The position numbers and the translations under genes are program-made. DNA of 64,000 nucleotides from an uncultured Burkholderiaceae bacterium (GTDB lineage Bacteria; Pseudomonadota; Gammaproteobacteria; Burkholderiales; Burkholderiaceae_F). The notes below the pieces were generated by a model. That model had not been told where the DNA came from. It saw nothing but the letters and a program-made list of their open reading frames with translations, and searched no databases. Location of the stretch: the NCBI GenBank assembly GCA_944390675.1, contig CALXQR010000001.1:62001-126000 (forward strand), read 5' to 3'. Below, one piece after another: positions 18,239 through 26,738 of this stretch. Within the stretch, counting starts at the first letter, position 1; each line of letters opens with the position of its first letter.

Positions 18239-18564
18239 AAGATGTCCTTTATAAAATCTTTTGAACAACAATCAATCATTTTAACGGGACTTTCTTCTTT
18301 TTCGACACAGACTCCTTAGGCAAATAACGCAAAGATCACAAAAATTTTTGACTTAGCACCAACATGCTCTCAGAAAAGAACACTTGACGGTATGGACATT
18401 TTTTCAAAGTTTCTACACAATTAGCGCTTAGCGTATTTTTGAATATGCTCACCAAATGTCTCGAATGCGAACGGGTGAGTCACCTCTCACTTTGAAGCCT
18501 TTGGGTTTGTTATTAGTTTGATATCAGCATCGTTTGATATCGTTTATTTTGGAAGAAAAAGAAT
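18239..18564. other. 326-bp intergenic region larA / ssb with short repeats
   Basis: No gene is visible. The stretch separates the divergent larA and ssb genes and must hold both promoters. It contains a TTAGCG direct repeat near 18421-18433, a GTGAG/CTCAC inverted repeat (18475-18490), and a 10-base direct repeat GTTTGATATC at 18516-18525 and 18532-18541, one and a half helical turns apart and just ahead of the ssb Shine-Dalgarno (18551-18555). I found no convincing consensus promoter and no clear LexA box. Confidence 0.4.
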
Positions 18565-19068
18565 ATGGCTTCGGTAAATAAAGTCATCATTATCGGCAAT
18601 TTGGGTCGTGATCCGGACACTCGCTACACCGCCGAAGGCGGCACCGCCATCACCACGATTACTGTTGCTACTTCTCGTCGCTACAAAGACTCTAACGGTC
18701 AACCCCAAGAAGAAACGGAATGGCACCGCGTCGTCTTTTTCGGCCGTCAAGCTGAAATCGCCGCTGAATACCTCCGCAAGGGCCGTCCTGTTTACATCGA
18801 AGGTCGTCTGCGCACCCGCAAATGGCAAGGTCCGGACGGACAAGACCGTTATTCCACAGAAATCATCGCGGAAACCATGCAGATGTTGGGCAACCGTGAA
18901 CGCGCGGAATCTTCCGGCGCAAGCGGCTTTGAATCCGCTCCTCGCCGTCCCGCCCCCGTGCACACAGAACACGCTCCGTCGTCCACTTACCAACAGCCCC
19001 GTCATACCGAAAGCGTTCCGGCTCCGGTAAACGGCTTGGATAACCTCGACGAAGACATCCCGTTCTAA
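18565..19068 (+). CDS. ssb: Single-stranded DNA-binding protein
   Basis: Binds single-stranded DNA in replication, recombination and repair. The OB fold occupies about residues 1-110 ([42 protein letters not shown]). A flexible linker follows, and the acidic tail ends DEDIPF, the standard site for SSB partner proteins. The 167 aa length is normal. A GGAAG site lies nine bases before the ATG. It is followed by its own intrinsic terminator. Confidence 0.97.
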   Translation: MASVNKVIIIGNLGRDPDTRYTAEGGTAITTITVATSRRYKDSNGQPQEETEWHRVVFFGRQAEIAAEYLRKGRPVYIEGRLRTRKWQGPDGQDRYSTEIIAETMQMLGNRERAESSGASGFESAPRRPAPVHTEHAPSSTYQQPRHTESVPAPVNGLDNLDEDIPF

Positions 19069-19094
19069 TCGAAAGCTTGCCTTTTCAAGAACAG

Positions 19095-19125
19095 AATCCC
19101 CGGTTCGATCGAATTGGGGATTTTT
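19095..19125 (+). terminator. ssb terminator
   Basis: AATCCCC (19095-19101) pairs with GGGGATT (19116-19122), with a further T stretch after it. Confidence 0.8.
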
Positions 19126-19464
19126 GTTTGGGCGTAACTCCAATACAGTTAAAACAACGATGAGAGTATACTTACCGGAGCACTATCTTTTTGTTTTTAA
19201 AAGAATTCCTTTTCGGCATCAAAAATATTTTTGTCTAAGACTGGATTTTTGATTCCGCTTAAGAGTAAGATGGCGGGTTAATTGTGTATTTCACCCGTAG
19301 GGGTAGAGTGTGCAACTGAATTTCTTTTCCTCCTATCATCGAGATCGAATCGGTCGAGCCGTCAAATTGGCTCGAGGGGAAAGTGTTTTTCAAACGGCAA
19401 TCCTTTTTTAGGGATTGCCGTTTTTTTATGTATGTTTGTCTGAACTGCAATAGAGAGAAGAGCA
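19126..19464 (+). promoter_or_regulatory. Structured leader with intrinsic terminator ahead of the amidohydrolase gene (candidate riboswitch or attenuator)
   Basis: A 339-bp gene-free stretch between the ssb terminator and the amidohydrolase ATG. A two-helix element is visible: TTA and TTG (19278-19284) pair with CAA and TGA (19313-19319). An internal loop (19285-19292 against 19305-19312) and an ACCC/GGGT hairpin (19293-19296/19301-19304) follow. The same ACCC can instead pair with upstream GGGT at 19275-19278. Next comes a perfect hairpin TCGAGCC/GGCTCGA (19354-19375) and then a strong terminator at 19393-19427. Because ssb already has a terminator, this second one, 38 bases before the gene, looks like conditional control. 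The class is not identified. Confidence 0.55.
19393..19427 (+). terminator. Intrinsic terminator inside the amidohydrolase leader
   Basis: AACGGCAATCC (19393-19403) pairs with GGATTGCCGTT (19412-19422) around a short T-rich loop, followed by a seven-T run. It lies directly upstream of the gene and would prevent its expression unless bypassed, or unless the promoter lies in the last 37 bases, where I see none. Confidence 0.85.
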
Positions 19465-20478
19465 ATGACCGTAATTCCTAATACTGTCCGTGCCATGTTG
19501 GAGCCGATGATTAAAGCCAATGGCGGTTGGGTCAATACGCACGCCCACGCCGACCGCTCCTTCACGCTGAGCCCTGAAATCATGGAAATGCGTCGCACCT
19601 GCACTTTGCAACAAAAGTGGGACGCTCTGGATCGTCTCAAGAGAGAATCCACGGTGGAAGATTTCTACGCCCGCTTCAGCACGATGTTCGAATTGATGAT
19701 CAGCCAAGGGGTGACCGCATTGTGCACCTTCGTTGACATCGATCCGCAAAGTGAAGACCGCGCCATTATTGCCGGTATTAAAGCTCGTGAACACTACAAA
19801 GATCAACTGACTGTTAAATTCGCCAACCAAACGCTCAAGGGCGTTATTGATCCGGAAGCTCGCAAGTGGTTTGATATCGGCGCTGACTTAGTGGACATCA
19901 TCGGTGCTTTGCCCAAACGCGATGAACGCGATTTCGGCAAGGCCGATGAAGCCTGGAACATCATCATGGGCACCGCTAAGGAAAAGGGCAAGATGGTTCA
20001 CGCCCACGTTGACCAATTCAATTCCGCCGTTGAATATGAAACCGAGCAAATGTGCTTGAAGACGATCGAATTTGGCCTGCAAGGCCGCGTGGTCGGCGTG
20101 CACGGCATCTCGATTGCCGCTCACTCGAAGAAGTACCGTGATCGCCTCTACGCTCTTATGCGTGAAGCCGGCGTCATGATGATCGCTTGTCCGACTGCCT
20201 GGATTGACACCCCCCGCACGGAAGCCATCGGCCCGATGCACAACTCCATGACTCCGGTCGACGAACTCGTTCCCGCCGGCGTGCGTGTGGCAATCGGCGT
20301 TGACAATGTGGCCGACGCCATGGTTCCCTGGAGCGGCGGTGATATGTGGCATGAATTGACACTCATGGCAACCGGTTGCCGTTACGACAACTTTGAAGAT
20401 TTGGTTGAAATCGCCACTCGCAACGGCCGTATGACGCTGGGCCTCGAACCCTACGAACCGCTGCCCATCAAGAAATAA
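19465..20478 (+). CDS. CodA-like amidohydrolase (cytosine deaminase relative)
   Basis: A 337 aa TIM-barrel metal-dependent hydrolase aligned by eye with cytosine deaminase. Metal ligands are visible as His26 and His28 (THAH), His181, His213 (VHGISIAAHS) and Asp280 (GVDNVAD), and the segment around MREAGVMMIACP resembles the CodA core. Cytosine deaminase has HCDE here with a catalytic Glu; this protein has His181-Val-Asp-Gln184, so the proton-shuttle Glu appears to be Gln, and ordinary cytosine deamination is doubtful. It is first in an operon with an OPRT-like enzyme 18 bases downstream, which argues for a nucleobase or related heterocycle as substrate. It sits behind a terminator-containing leader. 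Confidence 0.8.
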   Translation: MTVIPNTVRAMLEPMIKANGGWVNTHAHADRSFTLSPEIMEMRRTCTLQQKWDALDRLKRESTVEDFYARFSTMFELMISQGVTALCTFVDIDPQSEDRAIIAGIKAREHYKDQLTVKFANQTLKGVIDPEARKWFDIGADLVDIIGALPKRDERDFGKADEAWNIIMGTAKEKGKMVHAHVDQFNSAVEYETEQMCLKTIEFGLQGRVVGVHGISIAAHSKKYRDRLYALMREAGVMMIACPTAWIDTPRTEAIGPMHNSMTPVDELVPAGVRVAIGVDNVADAMVPWSGGDMWHELTLMATGCRYDNFEDLVEIATRNGRMTLGLEPYEPLPIKK

Positions 20479-20496
20479 TGAGAGAAGGAGATAAAA

Positions 20497-21168
20497 ATGC
20501 CGTCGAAACTTGCTGAAAACATTTTGATTGAAAACCTGCTCTCATTGAATGCCGTGGCGTTCCTCACCGAAGAGCCACTTCGCTTGAAATCCGGCCTTGT
20601 CACGCCGATTTACGTTGACAACCGCAAGCTCATCACTCATCCCGATGCCTGGCACGATGTGATTGAAACCATGGCTTCCTTGATTGACAAGTGGGGGCTG
20701 GAATATGACGTCATCGCCGGCGTGGAAGCAGGCGGTTTGACGCACAGCGCCGCCTTGGCCTATCGCTTAAATGTTCCGACCATCTACGTTCGTCAACGCG
20801 CCAAAACCTATGGCGACCTCGACCGTATTGAAGGCGGCAGCGTTAAGGGTAAACGCGTCCTGATCATTGAAGACCATATCTCTACAGGTTTGTCTTGCTT
20901 GGACGCCATCAAGACGCTTCGCGAAGAAGGCGCTATCGTGACCGATTGCGTGAGCATCACCAACTTCGATATGACCGAAACCACCGAGCTCTTCAATGAA
21001 GCCGGTGTTAAGACCTATCGCATGATTGGTTTCAAGAACATCGTTGAAAAAGCCTTGCAAATGGACTTGATCAACGAAGAACAAAAGGCCACGATCACCG
21101 AATGGCTCAAGACCCCGTGGACTTGGGCTGCTCGCCGCGGCTTGATTGCAACGACGAGAGAAAACTAA
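20497..21168 (+). CDS. Orotate phosphoribosyltransferase-like protein
   Basis: A 223 aa type I phosphoribosyltransferase. The OPRT-type N-terminal block LKSGLVTPIYVDNRK (30-44), the loop VRQRAKTYG (98-106, with the conserved Lys) and the PRPP motif VLIIEDHISTG (121-131) are all present. It would transfer ribose-5-phosphate from PRPP to orotate or a similar base. A very strong AGAAGGAGAT ribosome-binding site precedes it and it follows the amidohydrolase gene by 18 bases. It could be the housekeeping pyrE, or a paralogue specialised for the product of the amidohydrolase. The window cannot decide, so I give no symbol. Confidence 0.83.
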   Translation: MPSKLAENILIENLLSLNAVAFLTEEPLRLKSGLVTPIYVDNRKLITHPDAWHDVIETMASLIDKWGLEYDVIAGVEAGGLTHSAALAYRLNVPTIYVRQRAKTYGDLDRIEGGSVKGKRVLIIEDHISTGLSCLDAIKTLREEGAIVTDCVSITNFDMTETTELFNEAGVKTYRMIGFKNIVEKALQMDLINEEQKATITEWLKTPWTWAARRGLIATTREN

Positions 21169-21186
21169 TTCGTTTTTCTCCTCAGC

Positions 21187-21216
21187 AAAAAGCCTTCCGC
21201 GTGAGGAAGGCTTTTT
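21187..21216. terminator. Bidirectional terminator, OPRT gene / substrate-binding protein gene
   Basis: A perfect 12-bp stem AAAAAGCCTTCC / GGAAGGCTTTTT with a GCGTGA loop, flanked by A and T runs suitable for both converging operons. Confidence 0.9.
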
Positions 21217-21219
21217 GTG

Positions 21220-22146
21220 TTATTGGAAAAAGAGCGTCGAAAGATCCACAGGTGTTTTTATCATCTTTTGTTCCAGCAAAAATGCCTGCGAAGCTTTTAA
21301 TGCTGCAAGATCGCTGTCGCTCAGTTGGCTGTAAAAATCCGACCACTCATAAAGTTTTTCGGCATCCTTTATGTCAATGCCAAGTTCGCTCGCTCCCAAT
21401 TGGATTGCTTCTGCTTTATGAGCTTGAGCCCATTGCACAGCTTCACGATTAACTTTTGCCACGCGCTTGACCACTTCGGGATAGCGCTCAGCAAAATCCT
21501 GTCTGACAGCCAAAACCAAATTCGTTTCAATAAGACCTTTGGCACGCACGAGCTCATGGAAACCCGCTTTTTGCGCATTTAAAATGCCAGCTCCCGCAAG
21601 CAAAGCCGCATCACTGCGCCCGCCAATCAGTGTTGTCAAACTGGAAGGCAAATTCATTGAAACCCAATGAACATCACCAATAGACATTCCTTCTTTTTGA
21701 AGAGCCGCGACCAGCATGTGATGCAAAACAGTTCCCTTAGGGCCGACAATCTGGCGATCCTTCAAATCGGCAACTGTTTTAATAGCCGGAGAAGCCATGA
21801 TGGCGAAGGTTTCATCGGGATGGGCAACGCCATCGACAATTAATATCTTGTTGCCGGCCGAATTTGCGATCAAAAGCGTGCTCGTATTCATGACCGCCAC
21901 CATATCGATTTCGCCCGCAGCCATTCCCCGAACTTGATTAATACCCGCCTTAATCGGTATCCAATTTATCTGAATACCCTCTTTTTCAAACTCTTTTTCC
22001 AACAACTGCTGCTTTTTCATCACCATGTTTTGGATATTAAAAGGAGCTTTAACATAGGTAATGTTGAGCTGCTGAGGCCACTGAGCCGCATAAGCAGCTA
22101 CCGCAAAGAGCCACAAACTTATCAATGCAAGTATTTTTTTCATCAT
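21220..22146 (-). CDS. Periplasmic substrate-binding protein (SsuA/TauA/NMT1-like)
   Basis: A 308 aa exported protein with a signal peptide (1-20, ending AYAA) and a type II periplasmic-binding fold of the NMT1/SsuA kind. The visible blocks are a lobe with GEIDMVAVMNTSTLL, the KDRQIVGPKGTVLHHM motif, and LIGGRSDAALLAGAG. Such proteins normally feed ABC importers for sulfonates, nitrate or thiamine precursors. Here the ATG overlaps the stop of a MacB-like efflux permease by four bases, making it the fifth gene of an efflux operon, with no importer ATPase or permease nearby. The ligand and transport partner are unknown. Confidence 0.83.
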   Translation of the reverse strand: MMKKILALISLWLFAVAAYAAQWPQQLNITYVKAPFNIQNMVMKKQQLLEKEFEKEGIQINWIPIKAGINQVRGMAAGEIDMVAVMNTSTLLIANSAGNKILIVDGVAHPDETFAIMASPAIKTVADLKDRQIVGPKGTVLHHMLVAALQKEGMSIGDVHWVSMNLPSSLTTLIGGRSDAALLAGAGILNAQKAGFHELVRAKGLIETNLVLAVRQDFAERYPEVVKRVAKVNREAVQWAQAHKAEAIQLGASELGIDIKDAEKLYEWSDFYSQLSDSDLAALKASQAFLLEQKMIKTPVDLSTLFFQ

Positions 22147-23348
22147 TCGTGTCGCACCGCTTCAATCGGATCAAGCTGAGCAGCGCGCCTTGCGGGGAAA
22201 TAACCGAAAACAATCCCCGTGAGCGCCGCAAATAAAAACGCAATCATATTGATAGACGGATCAAAAATAAAAGGCACGCCCATTGTCGCTGCCAATGCAA
22301 TCGAACCAATCAAGGCGATCACTACGCCTAAAACACCACCCATGGCTCCAAGCACAACAGCCTCAATCAGAAATTGCATCAAAACCTCGCGCTCCAATGC
22401 TCCAATGGCCAGACGCACACCGATTTCTCTTGTGCGTTCCGTCACGCTCACAAGCATGATATTCATAATGCCGATACCGCCGACCACCAAGCTCACCGCC
22501 GCAACAGCGCCTAAAAGCATCGTCATAATTTCAGTCGTGCTGGAAACCCGCCGTGCAATCTCCTCGGTATCCAAAATCATGAAGTTATCATCATCGGCAT
22601 CCGATAAGGAGCGTCTTTCCCGCATGAGCAATCGAATACTTTCGGTAACCATTGCGCGATCAATTTGCGAATCCACAGAAACCAAAATCGCTGACACACG
22701 AGTGTTGCCCGAAACACGACGCTGGAATGTCTGAATCGGCATCACCACTAGGTCATCTTGGTCGCCGCCGATTGCGGCCTGGCCTTTACTTTCCAATACA
22801 CCGACCACACGGCAGGAAAATTGACCGGTTCGAAGCATTTGACCGACAGAGTTGGAAGAGCCGAAAATTTCCTTTTCAATGGTGGAACCGATAATGCAGA
22901 CTGCGGCCCCTGACTGCTCTTCCTGAGGCTCAAAATAACGGCCTTGACTGACTTTACGGTTATCCAAAATGAAATATTGGTTGGAGCTTCCGATTACCTG
23001 AGTGCTCCAGTTGCGCCCCTGGGCGACCACCGTCATGGTTTGCTGTCTTTGCGGCGCTACAGCTTTGACGCCCGCAATTTGATTGGCAATCGCGTCAATA
23101 TCCTCTAACTTAAATGAGGGAGCGCCGGATGCCCCTCCGGGGCCCATTCTTTGCCCGGGGCGAATCATCAGCTGATTGCTGCCCAAACTTTCAATTTGTT
23201 CGCGCACAGCTTGCGTTGCGCCATTGCCGACCGTCACCATTGTGATCACGGCGGCCACACCGATGACGATACCCAACACAGTCAAAAGCGATCGCATTGG
23301 GTTTCGCCAAATCTGCCTTAAGGCCAAAATAAACGCATTTCCCCACAT
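22143..23348 (-). CDS. MacB-like ABC permease (FtsX/MacB_PCD family)
   Basis: A 401 aa inner-membrane subunit with an N-terminal transmembrane helix (about 19-42), a large periplasmic domain (about 45-270) and three C-terminal helices (about 280-385, including FLFAALTGIVFGYFPARRAAQLDPIEAVRHE near the end). It ends with the typical PIEALRxE-like tail. It corresponds to the membrane half of MacB, with the ATPase encoded separately four bases upstream. It is part of a tripartite efflux system with the adaptor and outer-membrane channel of the same operon. Confidence 0.88.
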   Translation of the reverse strand: MWGNAFILALRQIWRNPMRSLLTVLGIVIGVAAVITMVTVGNGATQAVREQIESLGSNQLMIRPGQRMGPGGASGAPSFKLEDIDAIANQIAGVKAVAPQRQQTMTVVAQGRNWSTQVIGSSNQYFILDNRKVSQGRYFEPQEEQSGAAVCIIGSTIEKEIFGSSNSVGQMLRTGQFSCRVVGVLESKGQAAIGGDQDDLVVMPIQTFQRRVSGNTRVSAILVSVDSQIDRAMVTESIRLLMRERRSLSDADDDNFMILDTEEIARRVSSTTEIMTMLLGAVAAVSLVVGGIGIMNIMLVSVTERTREIGVRLAIGALEREVLMQFLIEAVVLGAMGGVLGVVIALIGSIALAATMGVPFIFDPSINMIAFLFAALTGIVFGYFPARRAAQLDPIEAVRHE

Positions 23349-23351
23349 AAC

Positions 23352-24056
23352 CTACGCTCCCTGCTCGCTTTCAATTCGGCCATCACGAAAGTGAACGATG
23401 CGCTTGGCAAAAGTCGCCATTTCCGGTTCATGTGTGACCAGTGAAACAGTGATGCCATCCTGATCATTCAGATCTTTGAGAAGCTGCATGATTTCAATGC
23501 TTCGTTTGGTATCCAAACTGCCTGTCGGTTCGTCAGCTAAAAGAAGCAGCGGCTTGCTGACAATCGCACGGGCAATGGCTACGCGCTGTTGCTGTCCCCC
23601 AGAAAGTTCGGCAGGAGTATGGTGCTCCCAGCGCAACAAGCCAACACGGTCGAGCGCCTGACGGGCTAATTTATGGCGTTCTTCTTTCGGGACGCCTCGA
23701 TACAAAAGCGGCAGCTCCACATTTTCAAGCGCTGTCGTACGAGCCAACAAATTAAAACCTTGGAAAATGAAACCCAAATACTTGCGGCGAAGAAGAGCCC
23801 GTTCATCATGGCTCATTTTTTCTACCGGCGCACCCCTGAAAAGATAGCTCCCCGATGTCGGCGTATCGAGCGCGCCGACAATATTCATACAGGTTGACTT
23901 CCCAGAGCCCGATGGCCCCATCACCGCGACAAAATCCCCTTGCTCAATCACAAAATCAATCCCCTGCAGGGCAAAAAAGGCGGCTTCCCCCTGACCATAT
24001 CGCTTATGGATATCAATGAGCTGAACTAAAGGAATTTTTTCTGACATCTTCTCCAA
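23352..24056 (-). CDS. MacB/LolD-type ABC transporter ATPase
   Basis: A 234 aa ABC ATPase. The Walker A is GPSGSGKST near residue 48, the signature is [15 protein letters not shown], the Walker B is [12 protein letters not shown] and the H-loop is in LVTHEPE. It drives the mechanotransmission-type permease encoded next. It lies between the MacA-like adaptor gene (seven bases) and the permease (three bases), so the five-gene operon is compact. Confidence 0.9.
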   Translation of the reverse strand: MEKMSEKIPLVQLIDIHKRYGQGEAAFFALQGIDFVIEQGDFVAVMGPSGSGKSTCMNIVGALDTPTSGSYLFRGAPVEKMSHDERALLRRKYLGFIFQGFNLLARTTALENVELPLLYRGVPKEERHKLARQALDRVGLLRWEHHTPAELSGGQQQRVAIARAIVSKPLLLLADEPTGSLDTKRSIEIMQLLKDLNDQDGITVSLVTHEPEMATFAKRIVHFRDGRIESEQGA

Positions 24057-24063
24057 TCCCCAT

Positions 24064-25329
24064 CTAATCAGCTCGGAGCTGACTTGTAATCACTAAATCA
24101 CCATCTTTAAGTCCGCCGGATACAACTTCCGTTCGCGTTCCGTCCGAGGCCCCCGTGATGATGTCAATTTCTTCTGCGCTACCGTCTCTTAAAACCCAAA
24201 CCGTATTTTTGCGCTGTGTCGTTACCCCGCCCACTTCTTTGGAGACTTTATTAGAAGAACGGGGCGGCCCCATCATGAAACTGTCAACCGCACTTGAGCT
24301 TTTTGTCACACTCGGCGCAAAGCGAAGGGCCGTATTGGGAACCAAGAGCGCGTTTTCTCTTTTTTCCGTCACGATACGTGCGGTTGCCGTCATACCGGGG
24401 CGTAGCAGCAATTCTGCATTGTCAACCTTCAGGTACGCGGTATAGGTCACCACATTGGTTTCGGATTCAGTCGGTCCGAAAGCAACTTTTGTCAAAGTTG
24501 CCGGGAAATTTTTGTTCGGATAGGCACTGACTGTAAAAGTTGCCGTTTGACCGGGCTTAACCACACTGACGTCAGCCTCATCAACGTCAATTTCCAATTC
24601 CAAAGTTTTCAGATCACTTGCCAGCGTCAGAAGTTCAACCGCCTGCAACGAAGCCGCCACCGCATAGCCCGGTTCAACCGAGCGAGCCAGCACGACACCA
24701 TCAATTGGGGAAGAAATATAGGCCTTGGTCAAATCCGTTTGGGCGGTTTCCAATTCTGCTTGAGCTGTTTGAATTTGCGCGCCAGCTGTATCAAGCGAGG
24801 CTTGAGCTCGGGCTACCACCGCAGCTTGTTCGTCCAATTCGGTTTGAGCCGGCGTCTTGCCGCCCGAAAGTTTTCTTACATTGAGCAGTCTTTTATATTT
24901 GGCGTTAGCTTCATTTAATGTGGCCTGCGCTTCCTTTTGTGCTGCTTTTGCGCTTGCCAAAGCCGCCTGTGCTTTTTCAACAGAAGCCTTCAGTTTTGCC
25001 GTATCCAATTCAATAAGCACCTGTCCGTGCTTAATCGGATCGTTCACATCAACTAAAACACGATCAACAATGCCCGATAATTCAGAGCCGATGGTCACGG
25101 TCTGTTCAGCTTCCAGCGTTCCGTTTGCCGTCACTTCGACCTGCAACTCTCCTCGAGTCACCGCTTCCGTTAAATAACGAGGACCTCCATCCTTGCTGCC
25201 CATCCACCAGGAAAAGGCCGCCACCACAGCGATGCAGGCTACTCCAAGCGCCCAAGTTTTTCTCTTGGCGCGCCCCTTTTCATCATCTCCGCCCAATAAC
25301 GCTTTGATTTTTTCCTTATCGTCACTCAT
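24064..25329 (-). CDS. MacA-like periplasmic adaptor (membrane fusion protein)
   Basis: A 421 aa efflux adaptor with a short cytosolic start, an inner-membrane anchor (about 26-45), a lipoyl half-motif (VTIGSELSGIVDRVLVD), an Ala/Gln-rich alpha-helical hairpin (about 110-200), the second lipoyl half (AYISSPIDGVVLARSVEPG) and a beta-barrel/membrane-proximal domain. It bridges the ABC permease to an outer-membrane channel. Its start overlaps the channel gene's stop by four bases. Confidence 0.88.
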   Translation of the reverse strand: MSDDKEKIKALLGGDDEKGRAKRKTWALGVACIAVVAAFSWWMGSKDGGPRYLTEAVTRGELQVEVTANGTLEAEQTVTIGSELSGIVDRVLVDVNDPIKHGQVLIELDTAKLKASVEKAQAALASAKAAQKEAQATLNEANAKYKRLLNVRKLSGGKTPAQTELDEQAAVVARAQASLDTAGAQIQTAQAELETAQTDLTKAYISSPIDGVVLARSVEPGYAVAASLQAVELLTLASDLKTLELEIDVDEADVSVVKPGQTATFTVSAYPNKNFPATLTKVAFGPTESETNVVTYTAYLKVDNAELLLRPGMTATARIVTEKRENALLVPNTALRFAPSVTKSSSAVDSFMMGPPRSSNKVSKEVGGVTTQRKNTVWVLRDGSAEEIDIITGASDGTRTEVVSGGLKDGDLVITSQLRAD

Positions 25330-26738
25330 TTTTTATCCTTTTCTGAGGAGTTATCGGGGATCCAACCGCCGCCCAGCGCTCGGTACAGATCAATATGCGC
25401 AATAGCCCAATCGGCCTGATTGCTGACTTCATTATCTTGGGCAGTAAGCCAAGAGCGCTGAGTCGTTAAAACCGTTTGATAATCTTCCAAGCCACTTGAG
25501 TATTGCTGTAAAGCTAACTGAGCAGCGAGCTGAGAACTTTCCGTCGCAGTTCGAAGAGACATTTTTTTAGCCGCACTCGTGCGAATGCCTGACAACGCGT
25601 TTTCTGTCTCTTCCAATGCGCCGACAATCGTTTGCGTGTACTGTGCCTGAGCCCGATCCAAATTAGCTTTTTGGGTTTCCGTACCTGCGACGACGTCACC
25701 CCAATTCAAAAACGGCATAGACAATGCGCCGATCAACGCACCGATCCCGGTGCCGCTCGCTCCCAACGCGCCAACTGTGGCCGCGGCCGTTCCAATCGAA
25801 CCTGACAAAGACAATGTCGGGAAATAATCAGCCTGCGCAACACGGACATTTTCCATTGCCGCGCGAACGCTTTCTCTAGCCGCCAAAACATCCGGCCTCA
25901 ACGAAATCACATCAGCGGGAATGGAAACAGCCAATTTTTCCGGCGGCACGGGAATGCTGCCCTCAGGCAATGCTTGAATCTTTTCAAGCGGCAGCACTGT
26001 CAAACGTGATAAAGCCGTTTGGTACTGCAAAATGTTATGCATATTGGTCGCAATACTTGCCTTGGCATTTTCATATTGCGCTTTAGCTTGCTCATAGTCG
26101 GTAGCTGAAACAAGGCCGGCCTGATAGCGCCACTGTGTCAGATTTTTGGCCTCTTCGTAAGACTTGACACTTTGACGGGCAATCTGCAGACGAATTTGCG
26201 ATAAGCGCAAATTCACATACGTGAGCGCTACCTCGCTGGTCATCGCGCTTTTGGTATCTTCAAGACTTAATTCCGAAGCTTTTGCATCAGCTTCTGCTGC
26301 CCTTCTGGCAGAAACATCTCGTCCGCCAAAGCTAAAAGACCATGCCGCGGCAGCGTCTGCGCTGTAGGAGTCTGTGGAAACATCATTGCGCCGCGAACGC
26401 GATCCGTCCGCTCCAAGAGTGGCAGAGGGGAAGAGCTGCGAGGTCGCGGAAAGAAGACTGGCGCGTGCCGCACGGAGATTGGCTTGAGCCTGAGCAATAT
26501 CCGTATTGTTCTTTAACGTTGCCGCAACCAAAGTACTCAGCGACGGATCGTTCCAAGCCGCCCACCATTGCTCGGGCGCTTGGCGCAACTGAGCCGCTTC
26601 AACAGTGCCTTCCCCTTCGCTCCACGTCGAAGCAATCAATTCTTTTTGAACCGGTGTCAACGCAACAGGCTGCACCGCGCATCCGGTCAAAGCCAGAAGT
26701 GCAGAAAGACTGACGGTTAAGGCGAATTTATTTTTCAC
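25326..26738 (-). CDS. NodT/TolC-type outer-membrane efflux lipoprotein
   Basis: A 470 aa outer-membrane channel of the NodT family, with a lipoprotein signal ending LALTGC (lipid-modified Cys20). Two repeated helical segments rich in Ala, Gln and Ser follow (AQANLRAARASLLSATSQLFP near the first repeat), as in TolC homologues. It begins with GTG after an AAAGGA Shine-Dalgarno, and that site lies inside a small inverted repeat. First gene of the five-gene efflux operon. The substrate is unknown; MacAB-type pumps export macrolides, peptides, siderophores or lipids. Confidence 0.88.
   Translation of the reverse strand: MKNKFALTVSLSALLALTGCAVQPVALTPVQKELIASTWSEGEGTVEAAQLRQAPEQWWAAWNDPSLSTLVAATLKNNTDIAQAQANLRAARASLLSATSQLFPSATLGADGSRSRRNDVSTDSYSADAAAAWSFSFGGRDVSARRAAEADAKASELSLEDTKSAMTSEVALTYVNLRLSQIRLQIARQSVKSYEEAKNLTQWRYQAGLVSATDYEQAKAQYENAKASIATNMHNILQYQTALSRLTVLPLEKIQALPEGSIPVPPEKLAVSIPADVISLRPDVLAARESVRAAMENVRVAQADYFPTLSLSGSIGTAAATVGALGASGTGIGALIGALSMPFLNWGDVVAGTETQKANLDRAQAQYTQTIVGALEETENALSGIRTSAAKKMSLRTATESSQLAAQLALQQYSSGLEDYQTVLTTQRSWLTAQDNEVSNQADWAIAHIDLYRALGGGWIPDNSSEKDKK

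Noticed and set aside
17570-18319. 249-aa plus-strand frame opposite larA
   Set aside because: larA has all its active-site residues on the other strand, and this frame has no motif.
18516-18541. Direct repeats as a CRISPR remnant
   Set aside because: Only two 10-base copies with a six-base gap and no cas genes.
18544-19143. 199-aa open frame antisense to ssb
   Set aside because: Lies wholly over ssb and its flanks and has composition typical of a shadow frame.
19888-20352. 154-aa minus-strand frame opposite the amidohydrolase
   Set aside because: The metal-binding motifs are on the plus strand; this is a shadow.
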